Shown here one piece after another: positions 43,517 to 51,785 of a stretch of DNA of 64,000 nucleotides. Source of the DNA: Geodermatophilaceae bacterium URHA0031 (GTDB lineage: Bacteria > Actinomycetota > Actinomycetes > Mycobacteriales > Geodermatophilaceae); the NCBI GenBank assembly GCA_000620205.1, contig JHVP01000012.1:62001-126000 (forward strand), read 5' to 3'. The notes beneath the pieces are model-generated. The model ran no database searches. It was not told the DNA's origin and worked only from the letters and a program-made list of their open reading frames with translations. Every line of letters starts with the position of its first letter. Position 1 is the first letter of the stretch. Both the position numbers and the translations under genes were made by a program.

Positions 43517-44485
43517 TCACCAGGCGTACTGCATCGGTGCGGGCCTCTTGCCCGGGAAGACCGCGTCGAGTGCGGCCAGCTGCTCGCCGGACAAGGTGAC
43601 CCCGACCGCCGCCAGCGAGCCCTCGAACTGCTCCAGGGTGCGCGGGCCGATGATCGGTGCGGTCACCCCGGGCCGGCTCAGCAGCCAGGCGATGCCGACG
43701 TCGGCGGGTGCCAGGCCCCACCCGGCGCACAGGTCCTCGTAGCGCTGCAGCTGCGGGCGCACCTCGTCCAGCCGCTGCTGGGCCCGCGCGTCGCTGCGCC
43801 GGGCGCCGTCGGCCTTCGCCAGCGCACCCGCCAGCAGGCCGCCCTGCAGCGGGCTCCACGCGATGATCCCGATCCCGTAGTGCTGCGCAGCCGGGATCAC
43901 CTCCTGCTCGACGTCGCGGACCAGCAGGTTGTAGATGGACTGCTCGCTGACCAGGCCGGTGAAGTGCCGGGCCCGGGCCGCCTCGGTCCCGGCGGCCAGC
44001 TGCCAGCCGGCGTGGTTGGAGGAGCCGACGTAGAGCACCTTGCCCTGGGCGACCAGGGTCTCGCAGGCCTGCCAGATCTCGTCCCACGGCGTCTCGAGGT
44101 CGACGTGGTGGAACTGGTAGAGGTCGATCCAGTCGGTCCGCAGCCGGGCCAGCGAGGCGTCGCAGGCCCGGACGATGTTGCGAGCGGACAGGAACGTGTC
44201 GTTCGGCCAGTCGGACATGCCGCCGTAGACCTTCGTGGCCAGGACGGTGCGGTCCCGACGCCCGCCGCCCTGGGCGAACCAGCTGCCGAGCACCTCCTCG
44301 GTGCGGCCCTTGCCGGCGTCGAAGCCGTAGACGTTGGCGGTGTCGAAGAAGTTGACGCCCTCGGTGTGCGCCCGGTCCATGATCGCGTGGCTGTCCTCCT
44401 CGGAGGTCTTCCAGCCGAAGTTCATCGTGCCCAGGCACAGCCGGGAGACGCTCAGGCCGCTGCGGCCGAGGTGGGTCTGGTCCAT
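43517..44485 (-). CDS. Aldo/keto reductase
   Basis: A 322 aa NADPH-dependent reductase of the AKR superfamily. The N-terminal pattern LGRSGLSVSRLCLGTMNFG, the catalytic Asp/Tyr region NFFDTANVYG, LATKVYGGMSD, IDLYQFHHVD and WSPLQGGLLAG are diagnostic. It is closest to the YajO/aryl-alcohol-dehydrogenase-like AKRs acting on aldehydes. Substrate unknown. ATG 44485 has a CAGGCT box 7 bases before. It ends 7 bases past the ThpR stop (convergent). Confidence 0.9.
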   Translation of the reverse strand: MDQTHLGRSGLSVSRLCLGTMNFGWKTSEEDSHAIMDRAHTEGVNFFDTANVYGFDAGKGRTEEVLGSWFAQGGGRRDRTVLATKVYGGMSDWPNDTFLSARNIVRACDASLARLRTDWIDLYQFHHVDLETPWDEIWQACETLVAQGKVLYVGSSNHAGWQLAAGTEAARARHFTGLVSEQSIYNLLVRDVEQEVIPAAQHYGIGIIAWSPLQGGLLAGALAKADGARRSDARAQQRLDEVRPQLQRYEDLCAGWGLAPADVGIAWLLSRPGVTAPIIGPRTLEQFEGSLAAVGVTLSGEQLAALDAVFPGKRPAPMQYAW

Positions 44486-44512
44486 GGGCCCGAGCCTGGC
44501 ACCCTGTCCGTC

Positions 44513-45337
44513 GTGCCGCCGACCGACGTCCCCGCCTTCGACCGCGCCACCGCCGTCACCCGGACCGAGGGCGGCGGGCTGGTCGCCGAGCTCGACGGCG
44601 GCTGGGACGTCGGCGGCGGGATCCTCAACGGCGGCTACCTGCTGTCGGTGGCCGGCCGTGCCGCGCTGCTGGAGAGCCCGCACCCGCACCCGGTGGCGGT
44701 GTCGGCCAGCTACCTCCGGGCCCCGGCCGCCGGGCCGGCCTCGCTGACCGTCGTCCCCGGTCCGGCCGGCCGCACGCTCGCGCACTCGCTGGTCACCCTC
44801 GCCGACGCCGGTGGGCCGGCGCTCACCGTCACCGCGACGACGGCGACGCTGGGCACCGACGGCCCGCAGTGGTCCGAGCCGACCCCGGACGCCCCGCCGG
44901 TGGAGGAGTGCGTCTCCGTCGCCGAGCACCGCGAGCTCGCCCCGCCCGGCGTGCAGGTGCCCGGGCTGTCGCTGCGGGTCGACATCCGGCTGGACCCCGC
45001 CACCGCCGGTTGGGCGTTCGGCCGGCCCTCCCGGGAGCCGCGGCTGCGGGCGTGGATGCGCTTCACCGACGGGCGGGAGCCCGACCCGCTGGCGCTGCTC
45101 ACCTTCGCCGACGCGCTCCCGCCGACCAGCTTCGCGATGGGCGACCTCGGCTGGGCGCCCACCGTCCAGCTGCAGGTGCTGGTGCGGGCGCTGCCCGCGC
45201 CGGGCTGGTGCCTGGTCGAGGCTCGGTCCAGCGAGATCGCCGGGGGCTGGGTCGACGAGGACTACCGGATCTGGGACTCCACCGGCCGGCTGGTCGCGCA
45301 GAGCCGGCAGCTCGCCCGCTCGCCCCGCCGCCGCTGA
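44513..45337 (+). CDS. Acyl-CoA thioesterase family protein (TesB-like)
   Basis: A 274 aa double-hotdog thioesterase (4HBT_3 type). The first hotdog has GGWDVGGGILNGGYLLSVAG with the substrate-binding loop; the second carries LSLRVDIRLDP and FADALPPTSF. It probably hydrolyses acyl-CoA. GTG 44513 is preceded by CACCCT and 7 bases. It is divergent from the aldo/keto reductase (27 bases apart) and convergent with the phosphoribosyltransferase (7 bases). Confidence 0.82.
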   Translation: MPPTDVPAFDRATAVTRTEGGGLVAELDGGWDVGGGILNGGYLLSVAGRAALLESPHPHPVAVSASYLRAPAAGPASLTVVPGPAGRTLAHSLVTLADAGGPALTVTATTATLGTDGPQWSEPTPDAPPVEECVSVAEHRELAPPGVQVPGLSLRVDIRLDPATAGWAFGRPSREPRLRAWMRFTDGREPDPLALLTFADALPPTSFAMGDLGWAPTVQLQVLVRALPAPGWCLVEARSSEIAGGWVDEDYRIWDSTGRLVAQSRQLARSPRRR

Positions 45338-45344
45338 CGTCGGG

Positions 45345-45989
45345 TCAGCCCCAGCGGGCCAGGGCCGCCCGGACGACGTCGTCGGCCAGCTGGGTGAAGT
45401 CGGCGTAGTCGACGCTGACCGCGCGCATCGGGGTGCGCTGCAGCAGGGCGGTGCCGCCGTCGACCAGCGGCCGGACCCGTGCCCAGGCGCTCGCGTCGGC
45501 CACCGGCACGACCAGCCCCAGCCAGCCCGGGTGGACGGCGCGCAGCTCCGCGACCGCGGCCTCGACCGTCGAGCCGGTGGCCAGCCCGTCGTCGACCAGC
45601 AGCACCGAGCCGTCCGCGGGCACCCGCGGCTCCGGCAGCGCGGCCGCCCGGTCCGCCAGCCGGCGGCGGGCCTCAGCGGTGAGCGCGGCGTACCGGGCGT
45701 CGTCCACCCCGGGCACGTGACGGGTCGCCCTGCTGCGCACGGTGGTGTGCGCGGTCACCGCACCCAGCGCCAGCTCCGGGAACTCCGGGGCCAGTACCTT
45801 GGCGACGACCACGAGGTCCAGCCGGGCCGTCCAGCCCAGGGCGCGCAGCCCCTCCACCAGCGCGGCGCCGACCAGGACGCCGCCGCGGGGGAGGCCGACC
45901 ACGGTCACCGGCTCCCCGGCGGGGAGCTCCGCCGCTGCGGGCCCGACCAGGCGGCGTCCGGCGTCGCTGCGGTCGCGGAACGAGGCCAC
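45345..45989 (-). CDS. Phosphoribosyltransferase family protein
   Basis: A 214 aa type I PRTase. The PRPP-binding signature is VLLVDDGLATGST; VVGLPRGGVLVGAALVEG and VVVAKVLAPEFPELALGAV are the other typical segments. The sequence belongs to the group of large-scale uncharacterised PRTases often found with a dienelactone hydrolase, and the substrate base is not predictable. GTG 45989 gives a short leader FRDRSDAGRRL before the first strand. It follows the FtsX permease and a hairpin element on the same strand. Confidence 0.85.
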   Translation of the reverse strand: MASFRDRSDAGRRLVGPAAAELPAGEPVTVVGLPRGGVLVGAALVEGLRALGWTARLDLVVVAKVLAPEFPELALGAVTAHTTVRSRATRHVPGVDDARYAALTAEARRRLADRAAALPEPRVPADGSVLLVDDGLATGSTVEAAVAELRAVHPGWLGLVVPVADASAWARVRPLVDGGTALLQRTPMRAVSVDYADFTQLADDVVRAALARWG

Positions 45990-46036
45990 CCCGTCAGCGT
46001 CGCAGGTGCACGCCGTCCGTGGTCCCTCCCTGCGCC

Positions 46037-46113
46037 GGTGACGTGCTGGAGCGGCCCCCTGCAGGGGCCCGCCGCGAGCTCGCGAGTGGTGGGGGGCAGG
46101 GGGTCCTTCGTCA
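46037..46113 (-). repeat. Stop-anchored hairpin element, copy 4 (after the FtsX permease)
   Basis: Read on the minus strand it starts at the permease stop: TGACGAAGGACCCC. The outer stem CCCCCTGC pairs with GCAGGGGG, another variant with compensatory changes. Centre ACTCGCGAGCTCGCGGCGGG, tail GCCGCTCCAGCACGTCACC. It lies between two genes in tandem. Confidence 0.86.
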
Positions 46114-48774
46114 GGCGTCCTGGCGGAGGACCGTCGCGGGGTCGGCCCGGTCGGCGGCGCGCTGGGCGTACAGCGCGGCCAGCCCGGCGACGACGACCAC
46201 CACGACCGCGCTGACGGCGAGCGCCGTCCAGGGCACGTCCAGCAGCGGGGTGGGCGGCCGGATCAGGTCGACGTCCAGCCGGCGGTAGACCAGCGCCACC
46301 GCGCCGCCGGCCAACACGGCGCCCAGCAGCAGCCCGGTGACCGCGACCCCGCCCAGCTCGACCAGCAGCGAGCGCAGGTGGGCGCCACGGCCGAGACCGA
46401 GCCGGCGCGCCATCACGTACCCCGACACCCGGCTGCGGGAGCGCGCCTCCAGGTACAGCAGCAGCCCGCCGACGGCGATGACCCCGACGAAGACGGCGAG
46501 CGCTGACAGGTAGCCGAAGGTCCAGGTGATGCCGAGGAAGTTCGCGCTCTGCTGCACCCCGGCCGGCTCCAGCGCCCGGAAGCCGACGCCGCCGGCCGCG
46601 CTGAGCGCCTCGGCCGCCGGGCCCAGCGGACCGTCGGTCCAGATCTCGGCGGCCCGGGCGGCGCCGGCGGTGCGCTCGATCTCCGGCAGCCGGTCCGCGG
46701 CCACCAGGACCAGCGGGGCGTCCACGCGCCGACCGGGCAGCACCCGGGCCGTTGCGACCACCTCGGCGGGCACCTCCGTGCTGCCCACCCGCAGATCCGG
46801 GTTGCCGGCCGGTACCCCGGCGGCCACGACCGGCAGCCGGCCGTCCACCGTCGGCCCGGTCAGCGCGGCCATCAGCTCGGGCAGCGGCACGTCGGCGAAG
46901 GAGTCGTCCCAGAACGCGGTGCCGGCGAAGTCGGCCGGGTCGACGGCGAGCACCTGGACGTCGCGGCGACCGGAGCTGTCGCCCTCCCCGTCGCGGGCGG
47001 CCACGCTGCCGTCGTACCGGACGACGAAGGTGCCCACTGCGTCGATGCCGGGCGTCGGCGTGAACCGGGACAGGGTCTGCAACGCCCGGGTGGCGCCGAT
47101 CTGCACGCCGACCTTGGCGTCCAGCGTCTGCTCCGCGCTGGCGGTCAGCGTCGCGGTGTAGCTCAGCACGGCGACCGGCAGGGTGACCGCGACCAGCAGG
47201 GTCGCCGTGGCCAGCCGGGCGGCGGCCAGCCGGTTCACGGCCAGGAAGACGGCGGGGGGGCGGCGTCCGGCCCAGCGGCGGAGCCGCGGCAGCAGCGCGG
47301 TGAGCAGCCGGCCCAGCAGCATCGCGGCGCCGGCGATGGCCAGCAGCGGGAAGGCGACCAGCAGCCCGTTGACCTGCGCGACACCGCCGGTGCTGACGAC
47401 CGCGTCACGGGTCTGCAGCAGCAGCCAGCACCAGCCGGCGCCCAGCAGCAGCGCGAGCTCCCACGGCACCTGCGAGGGCCACCGCGGGGCGGCGCCGAGC
47501 GGCCGCTCGGCCGTGCCGCGGGCGCGCAGGCCGGCCACGGCGGCGGCCGCCCCCAGCCCGACCACGAAGGCCGCGACGGCCGCGACGACCGCGGCGGAGG
47601 TGGCCGCCGGGTCCAGGTCGTCGGCCGGGCCGAGGCCGCTGGTCAGCAGCCGGGCACCGGCCCAGCCGACCGCGGCGCCGGCGAGCGCGGGCAGCCCCAG
47701 CTCCAGGGCCGCCTTGCCGGCCAGCGGCACCGGCCCGACCCCGCGGGCGGCCAGCAGCCGGACCTCGGTGGCCCGCCGGTCGGCCCAGAAGCTGCCGGCC
47801 GCGGCCACCAGCACCAGCGCCAGCAGCGCTCCGGCGACCGCCACCGGGACCACCGGACCGCGCAGCCCGGACTCCACCAGCTCCGCCCGGTCGATCGCGT
47901 CGGCCAGCCGCGTCTCGGGGTCCTCGGCCGCGGTCGGCAGGTCCGTCGCCGCAGTCGCGGCGGCCTGCGCCTGCGCCTGCCGGTCGACCATGGCGGTCGC
48001 CTCGGTGACCGACGTGTCGGCCGCGCGCAGGGGGACCTCGCGGCGCAGGACGATGGCGTTGGTGCTGGCGGCGACGTCGAAGAAGACGGCCTCGTCGGTG
48101 GCCAGCACCAAGGCCGGCGGCGGGGTGTTCGCGCTGGCGTCGTTGGCGTACAGCGGCCGGTAGTCGCACCAGAAGGCGCTGGGCTGGTAGGCGAACAGGT
48201 CGGTGTAGACACCGACCACGGGCACCGGCCGGCCGGCCATGGTGATGGTGTCGCCGACGTCGATGCCGGCGCTGGTGGCGTAGCTGGCCGGCAGGGCCAC
48301 GCCCGACCCGTCCGCGCGGTCCACCCAGCGCACCTGTTCCAGGGCACCCGGCCGGTAGAACACCGCGGCGGGCAGGCTCAGCTCCACCCCGCCGGCGTCC
48401 CGGACGACGGCGGTCCCGCTCAGCATCACCGGCGAGGACCGGTCGCCGACCTGGGCCCAGGCGTCGGCCAGCGCGGCGTCGTCCGCCGGCCCCGGTGTGG
48501 GGAGACCGGTCGGGTCACCGTTCTGGTCGAGCAGGGGGACGCCGAAGCCGGTGTGCCCCCAGCCTGCCTCGGCGCACTCCGCGGCCAGCTGCTGCTGCAG
48601 CGCCGCCGACCGGGCGGAGGAGAGGAACAGCGGCGCGGAGGCGACCGCGCAGGCCAGGATCGCGCTGGTCACCAGCACGGCGAGGACGGCGGCGGGCTGG
48701 CGCAGCCCCAGCAGCGGCGCCCGGGTCCACGGCGCCAGCCGCCACAGCGCTGGGCGGCTCACGAGCGCACGCAC
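46111..48774 (-). CDS. Large FtsX-like ABC transporter permease
   Basis: An 887 aa membrane protein with two FtsX domains. An N-terminal helix (AAVLAVLVTSAILACAVA) precedes a 250-residue extracellular domain; more helices then follow, ending VDVVWTALAVSAVVVVVVAGLA-like. One polypeptide thus provides both permease halves, as in some MacB/LolE-like systems. It lies after two different ATPases (starting 50371 and 49631), with a tandem duplication between. GTG 48774 has a GGAGG directly before it (GTG 48762 is another candidate). Function in lipoprotein or peptide export is likely but not proven. Confidence 0.85.
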   Translation of the reverse strand: MRALVSRPALWRLAPWTRAPLLGLRQPAAVLAVLVTSAILACAVASAPLFLSSARSAALQQQLAAECAEAGWGHTGFGVPLLDQNGDPTGLPTPGPADDAALADAWAQVGDRSSPVMLSGTAVVRDAGGVELSLPAAVFYRPGALEQVRWVDRADGSGVALPASYATSAGIDVGDTITMAGRPVPVVGVYTDLFAYQPSAFWCDYRPLYANDASANTPPPALVLATDEAVFFDVAASTNAIVLRREVPLRAADTSVTEATAMVDRQAQAQAAATAATDLPTAAEDPETRLADAIDRAELVESGLRGPVVPVAVAGALLALVLVAAAGSFWADRRATEVRLLAARGVGPVPLAGKAALELGLPALAGAAVGWAGARLLTSGLGPADDLDPAATSAAVVAAVAAFVVGLGAAAAVAGLRARGTAERPLGAAPRWPSQVPWELALLLGAGWCWLLLQTRDAVVSTGGVAQVNGLLVAFPLLAIAGAAMLLGRLLTALLPRLRRWAGRRPPAVFLAVNRLAAARLATATLLVAVTLPVAVLSYTATLTASAEQTLDAKVGVQIGATRALQTLSRFTPTPGIDAVGTFVVRYDGSVAARDGEGDSSGRRDVQVLAVDPADFAGTAFWDDSFADVPLPELMAALTGPTVDGRLPVVAAGVPAGNPDLRVGSTEVPAEVVATARVLPGRRVDAPLVLVAADRLPEIERTAGAARAAEIWTDGPLGPAAEALSAAGGVGFRALEPAGVQQSANFLGITWTFGYLSALAVFVGVIAVGGLLLYLEARSRSRVSGYVMARRLGLGRGAHLRSLLVELGGVAVTGLLLGAVLAGGAVALVYRRLDVDLIRPPTPLLDVPWTALAVSAVVVVVVAGLAALYAQRAADRADPATVLRQDA

Positions 48775-48793
48775 CCCTCCGCCGGCCGGCGCC

Positions 48794-48951
48794 CGCTCAC
48801 GAGGACACGCCTCGCTCCGCTCGGTCGTTCGTTCCGCTCCTCGCTCGCTGGCGCTCGCTGCGATGCTCGCTCACGAGGACACGCCTCGCTCCGCTCGGTC
48901 GTTCGTTCCGCTCCTCGCTCGCTGGCGCTCGCTGCGATGCTCGCTCACGAG
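48794..48951. repeat. Perfect 74 bp tandem duplication
   Basis: Two identical 74-base units (48794-48867 and 48868-48941), followed by the first 10 bases of a third (48942-48951). The unit is made of GCGAGC/CGCTCG-type words. It lies between the ATPase stop (48945) and the permease start (48774), and the partial third copy includes that stop. It fills the whole 170-base gap. Confidence 0.95.
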
Positions 48952-49631
48952 GGCGCCCCCTCGGTGACCACGCCGTCGCGCATCGACAGCACCCGGTCGG
49001 CGCGGGCCCAGGCGAGCTCGTCGTGCGTGGCGATCAGCACCGCGGCCCCGCCCCGGGCTGCCTCGACGACCGCGTCCAGCAGCCCGTCGGCGTGCCCGCG
49101 GTCCTGGTGCGCGGTCGGCTCGTCGGCCAGCAGCACCGCCGGGCGGAGCAGCAGCGCCCGGGCGACGGCCACCCGTTGCTGCTCGCCGAGCGAGGCCTGG
49201 TGCGGGTACCGGTCGGCGAGGTGGGCGAGACCGAAGTCCGCCAGCAGCGCCCGGGCGCGGGGTTCCTCGCTGCCGGCGGTGCCACGCAGCCGGGCCGGCA
49301 GCAGCACGTTGTCGGCGAGGCTGAGATCGGTCACCAGGCCCAGGGCCTGCGGCACGAGCGCGAGGTCCCGCCAGCCGAAGGTGTCCGGCCGGCGGTCGCC
49401 CAGCGGCCCGAGGTAGCGCAGCTCGCCCTCGTCCGCGGTCTCCCAACCGCAGAGCAGGGCGAGCAACGTGCTCTTGCCCGAGCCGGACGGGCCGACGAGC
49501 GCCACGAACTCCCCGGCGTCCACCCGCAGGTCCACCCCGGCCAGGGCGGAGACGGTCTCCGCACCGCGGCTGTAGCGCTTGACCAGACCGGAGCCGACCA
49601 GCCCGCCGGACGGTTGCACCCGCTCGGTCAC
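48945..49631 (-). CDS. ABC transporter ATP-binding protein with degenerate signature
   Basis: A 228 aa ATPase. Walker [13 protein letters not shown]-loop LVPQALGLVTDL, Walker B VLLADEPTAHQD and H-loop IATHDE are visible. The signature is ASLGEQQRVAVARAL instead of LSGGQ, and the D-loop reads AHQD instead of SALD. That makes it the likely degenerate half of an ATPase pair with the gene starting at 50371. GTG 49631 overlaps that gene's stop (GTGA). Together with the FtsX permease it forms a three-gene unit. Confidence 0.87.
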   Translation of the reverse strand: MTERVQPSGGLVGSGLVKRYSRGAETVSALAGVDLRVDAGEFVALVGPSGSGKSTLLALLCGWETADEGELRYLGPLGDRRPDTFGWRDLALVPQALGLVTDLSLADNVLLPARLRGTAGSEEPRARALLADFGLAHLADRYPHQASLGEQQRVAVARALLLRPAVLLADEPTAHQDRGHADGLLDAVVEAARGGAAVLIATHDELAWARADRVLSMRDGVVTEGAPS

Positions 49632-50371
49632 GGCACCAGCCGCCCGTGGTCCAGCCGCACGAAGCCGTCGGCGATGGCCATCACCCGGGGGTCGTGCGAG
49701 GAGAGCACGAAGCCCACCCCGGCTGCGGCGAGGTCCTCCATGGCGGTCAGCACCCGCTCGGCCGCGGCGGTGTCCAGCTCGGCGGTGGGTTCGTCGGCGA
49801 CGACCAGTGCCGGGTCGCCGACGACGCCGCAGGCCACCGCCAGCCGCTGCTGCTCCCCGCCGGAGAGCTGCCCGGGCAGGTGGTCGGCGCGGTCCCGCAG
49901 GCCCAGCCGGTCCAGCAGGTCCAGCGCCGCACCCGCGGTCACCGGGGCGCCGCGCAGCGAGGCGGCCAGCCGGACCTGGGCCACGGCGTCCAGGTAGGGG
50001 AGCAGGTTCTCGCCCGGCCGCTGGAACAGGTAGGCGACCTGGCGCTGCCGCAGCCTCCGGCGGGCCCGGGGGCGCAGCCGGTCCACCCGCTGCCCGGCGA
50101 TCAGCACCTCGCCGGCGTCCGGGGAGTCGATGCAGGCGAGCAGCCGCAGCAGCGAGGACTTGCCCGACCCGGACGGCCCGACCACCACGGTCACCCGGGC
50201 GCGGGGGATCGCCAGGGTGACGTCGACCAGCGCGGGGACCGACTCGGTCGCCGTCCGGTAGGTCTTGTCGACGCCGCGGCACACGGCGGCCGGGGCCGTG
50301 TCGGCCGCGGGGCTGAAGACCGGGGCGGACAGCGGGTCCTCGGCGAACCGGAACCCCTCTGCGCTCGTCAT
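49628..50371 (-). CDS. ABC transporter ATP-binding protein (canonical half)
   Basis: A 247 aa ATPase. After a 30-residue N-terminus come YRTATESVPALVDVTLAIPR, Walker [16 protein letters not shown], the Q-loop YLFQRPGENLLPYLD, signature QLSGGEQQRLAVACG, Walker B LVVADEPTAELD and H-loop LSSHDPR. All are standard for the LolD/MacB family. A TAGGCT box 8 bases before ATG 50371 suggests leaderless expression. Its TetR neighbour ends 11 bases upstream, in the same orientation. First of three genes for the FtsX system. Confidence 0.88.
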   Translation of the reverse strand: MTSAEGFRFAEDPLSAPVFSPAADTAPAAVCRGVDKTYRTATESVPALVDVTLAIPRARVTVVVGPSGSGKSSLLRLLACIDSPDAGEVLIAGQRVDRLRPRARRRLRQRQVAYLFQRPGENLLPYLDAVAQVRLAASLRGAPVTAGAALDLLDRLGLRDRADHLPGQLSGGEQQRLAVACGVVGDPALVVADEPTAELDTAAAERVLTAMEDLAAAGVGFVLSSHDPRVMAIADGFVRLDHGRLVP

Positions 50372-50382
50372 CGACGGGCAGC

Positions 50383-51021
50383 CTAGAGGTCCGCGGCGGC
50401 CCTGCCCGGCAGGTCGACCTCGCCGGTGAGGTAGCGCTGCACGGTGGGCCCGACGGCGGCGACGAGCTCGTCCGGTGACGCCGAGGCCAGCGGCTCCACC
50501 CGCAGCACGTACCGGGTCATCACCACCCCGATCAGCTGGGACGCGACCAGCGACCCGCGGGCCTCCGCCTCGGCGGCCGGCAGGTCCAGCGTGCCGACCA
50601 CCCGGCGCAGCACCTGCGCGACGAGGAACTCGCGGAGCAGCCGTGCGGTCCACTCGTTGCTCACCGCCGAGCGCACCAGCGCCAGGCCGGCGGCGCGCGC
50701 CGGGCCGTCCCACACCCGCAGCAGCAGCCGGACGACGTTGGCGCCGAGGTCCGCCGTCCCGCCGGCCAGCACCTCGGGGAGCAGCTCCTCGGGATCGACC
50801 GGAGCGTGGATCGCGGCGAGGAACAGCTTGTCCTTGCTGCCGAAGTAGTGGTGGACGAGCGCCGGGTCGACACCGGCGTCGGCGGCGATCACCCGGATCG
50901 AGGCGCCGTCGAAGCCGCGCTCCGCGAAGGCGGTGCGCGCCGCGGCGAGCACCGCCTCCCGGGTGTCGGGGTTGCCGGGGCGCCGGCCGGTCGGGCGGGC
51001 GCGGCGGGCGGGCTGGCTCAG
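50383..51021 (-). CDS. TetR family regulator, CTG start
   Basis: A 212 aa repressor. The HTH region is NPDTREAVLAAARTAFAERG and IRVIAADAGVDPALVHHYFG; the C-terminal half is TetR_C_17-like with conserved LVRSAVSNEW. No ATG, GTG or TTG lies suitably before the helix; CTG 51021 overlaps the permease stop (CTGA) and is preceded by a strong ribosome-binding site (GGAGGAGG, five bases away). It therefore starts as (M)SQPARRARPTGRRPG. It is the last gene of the ATPase-permease-TetR operon and probably represses it through the inverted repeat at 52518-52553. Confidence 0.85.
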   Translation of the reverse strand: MSQPARRARPTGRRPGNPDTREAVLAAARTAFAERGFDGASIRVIAADAGVDPALVHHYFGSKDKLFLAAIHAPVDPEELLPEVLAGGTADLGANVVRLLLRVWDGPARAAGLALVRSAVSNEWTARLLREFLVAQVLRRVVGTLDLPAAEAEARGSLVASQLIGVVMTRYVLRVEPLASASPDELVAAVGPTVQRYLTGEVDLPGRAAADL

Positions 51022-51785
51022 TTGGTCCTCCTCCGCAGCGTGGCCGCCGCGAGCCCCAGCGCCAGCAGCGCGGCGCCGGCGACGACACCGATGTCGATCC
51101 ACATCGTGCCCGTCGCCGTGGTCGAGCTGCCGACCTCCTGCAGGGCGTCGACGGCGTAGGTCATCGGCAGCAGGTCGCTGACCGCCTGCAGCCAGTCCGG
51201 CAGCTGATCTCGCGGCACCAGCAGGCCGCACAGGAAGAACTGCGGCAGCACGATCACCGGCATGAACTGCACGGCCTGGAACTCGCTGCGGGCGAAGGCG
51301 CTGGCCAGCAGGCCCAGCGCCACGCCGAGCACCGCCGTCACGACGGCGATGAGCACGACCAGGACCACCGCTCCGGCGACGTCCAGGCCGTAGCCGGTCG
51401 TCGCGACGGCCACCGTCACCAGCGCCTGCGCGGTCGCGGCCAGCCCGAACGCGGCGCCGTACCCGAGCAGCAGGTCCGGGCGAGACAGCGGGGTGGTGAG
51501 CAGTCGCTCGAGCGTGCCGGAGGTGCGCTCGCGCAGCATCGCGATGCTGGTCACCAGGAACATCACCACGAACGGGAGGATCCCGAGCATGGTCAGCCCG
51601 ATCCGGTCGAAGGCGTCGGCCTGGCCGGGAGGCGTCGGGACGTCGGCGTAGACGAGGTAGAGCAGCCCGAGCAGCGCGCTGGGCAGCACGAGCAGCATCG
51701 CCACCGTGCGGTGGTCGTGGCCGAGCTGGCGCAGCACCCGTCCGGCGGTCGCGGTGGTGAGCCGGGGGCTGAGCGCGGTGGTCAT
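51018..51785 (-). CDS. ABC-2 type exporter permease (drug type)
   Basis: A 255 aa membrane protein with six helices. After VLRQLGHDHRTVAMLLVLPS, the pattern SIAMLRERTSGTLERLLTTPLSRPDLLLGY is the classic ABC-2 cytoplasmic loop. FMPVIVLPQFFLCGLLVPRDQLPDW is the typical penultimate loop. The start (ATG 51785) overlaps the ATPase stop (ATGA). The pair exports drugs or lipophilic compounds, controlled by the TetR that follows. Confidence 0.91.
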   Translation of the reverse strand: MTTALSPRLTTATAGRVLRQLGHDHRTVAMLLVLPSALLGLLYLVYADVPTPPGQADAFDRIGLTMLGILPFVVMFLVTSIAMLRERTSGTLERLLTTPLSRPDLLLGYGAAFGLAATAQALVTVAVATTGYGLDVAGAVVLVVLIAVVTAVLGVALGLLASAFARSEFQAVQFMPVIVLPQFFLCGLLVPRDQLPDWLQAVSDLLPMTYAVDALQEVGSSTTATGTMWIDIGVVAGAALLALGLAAATLRRRTN

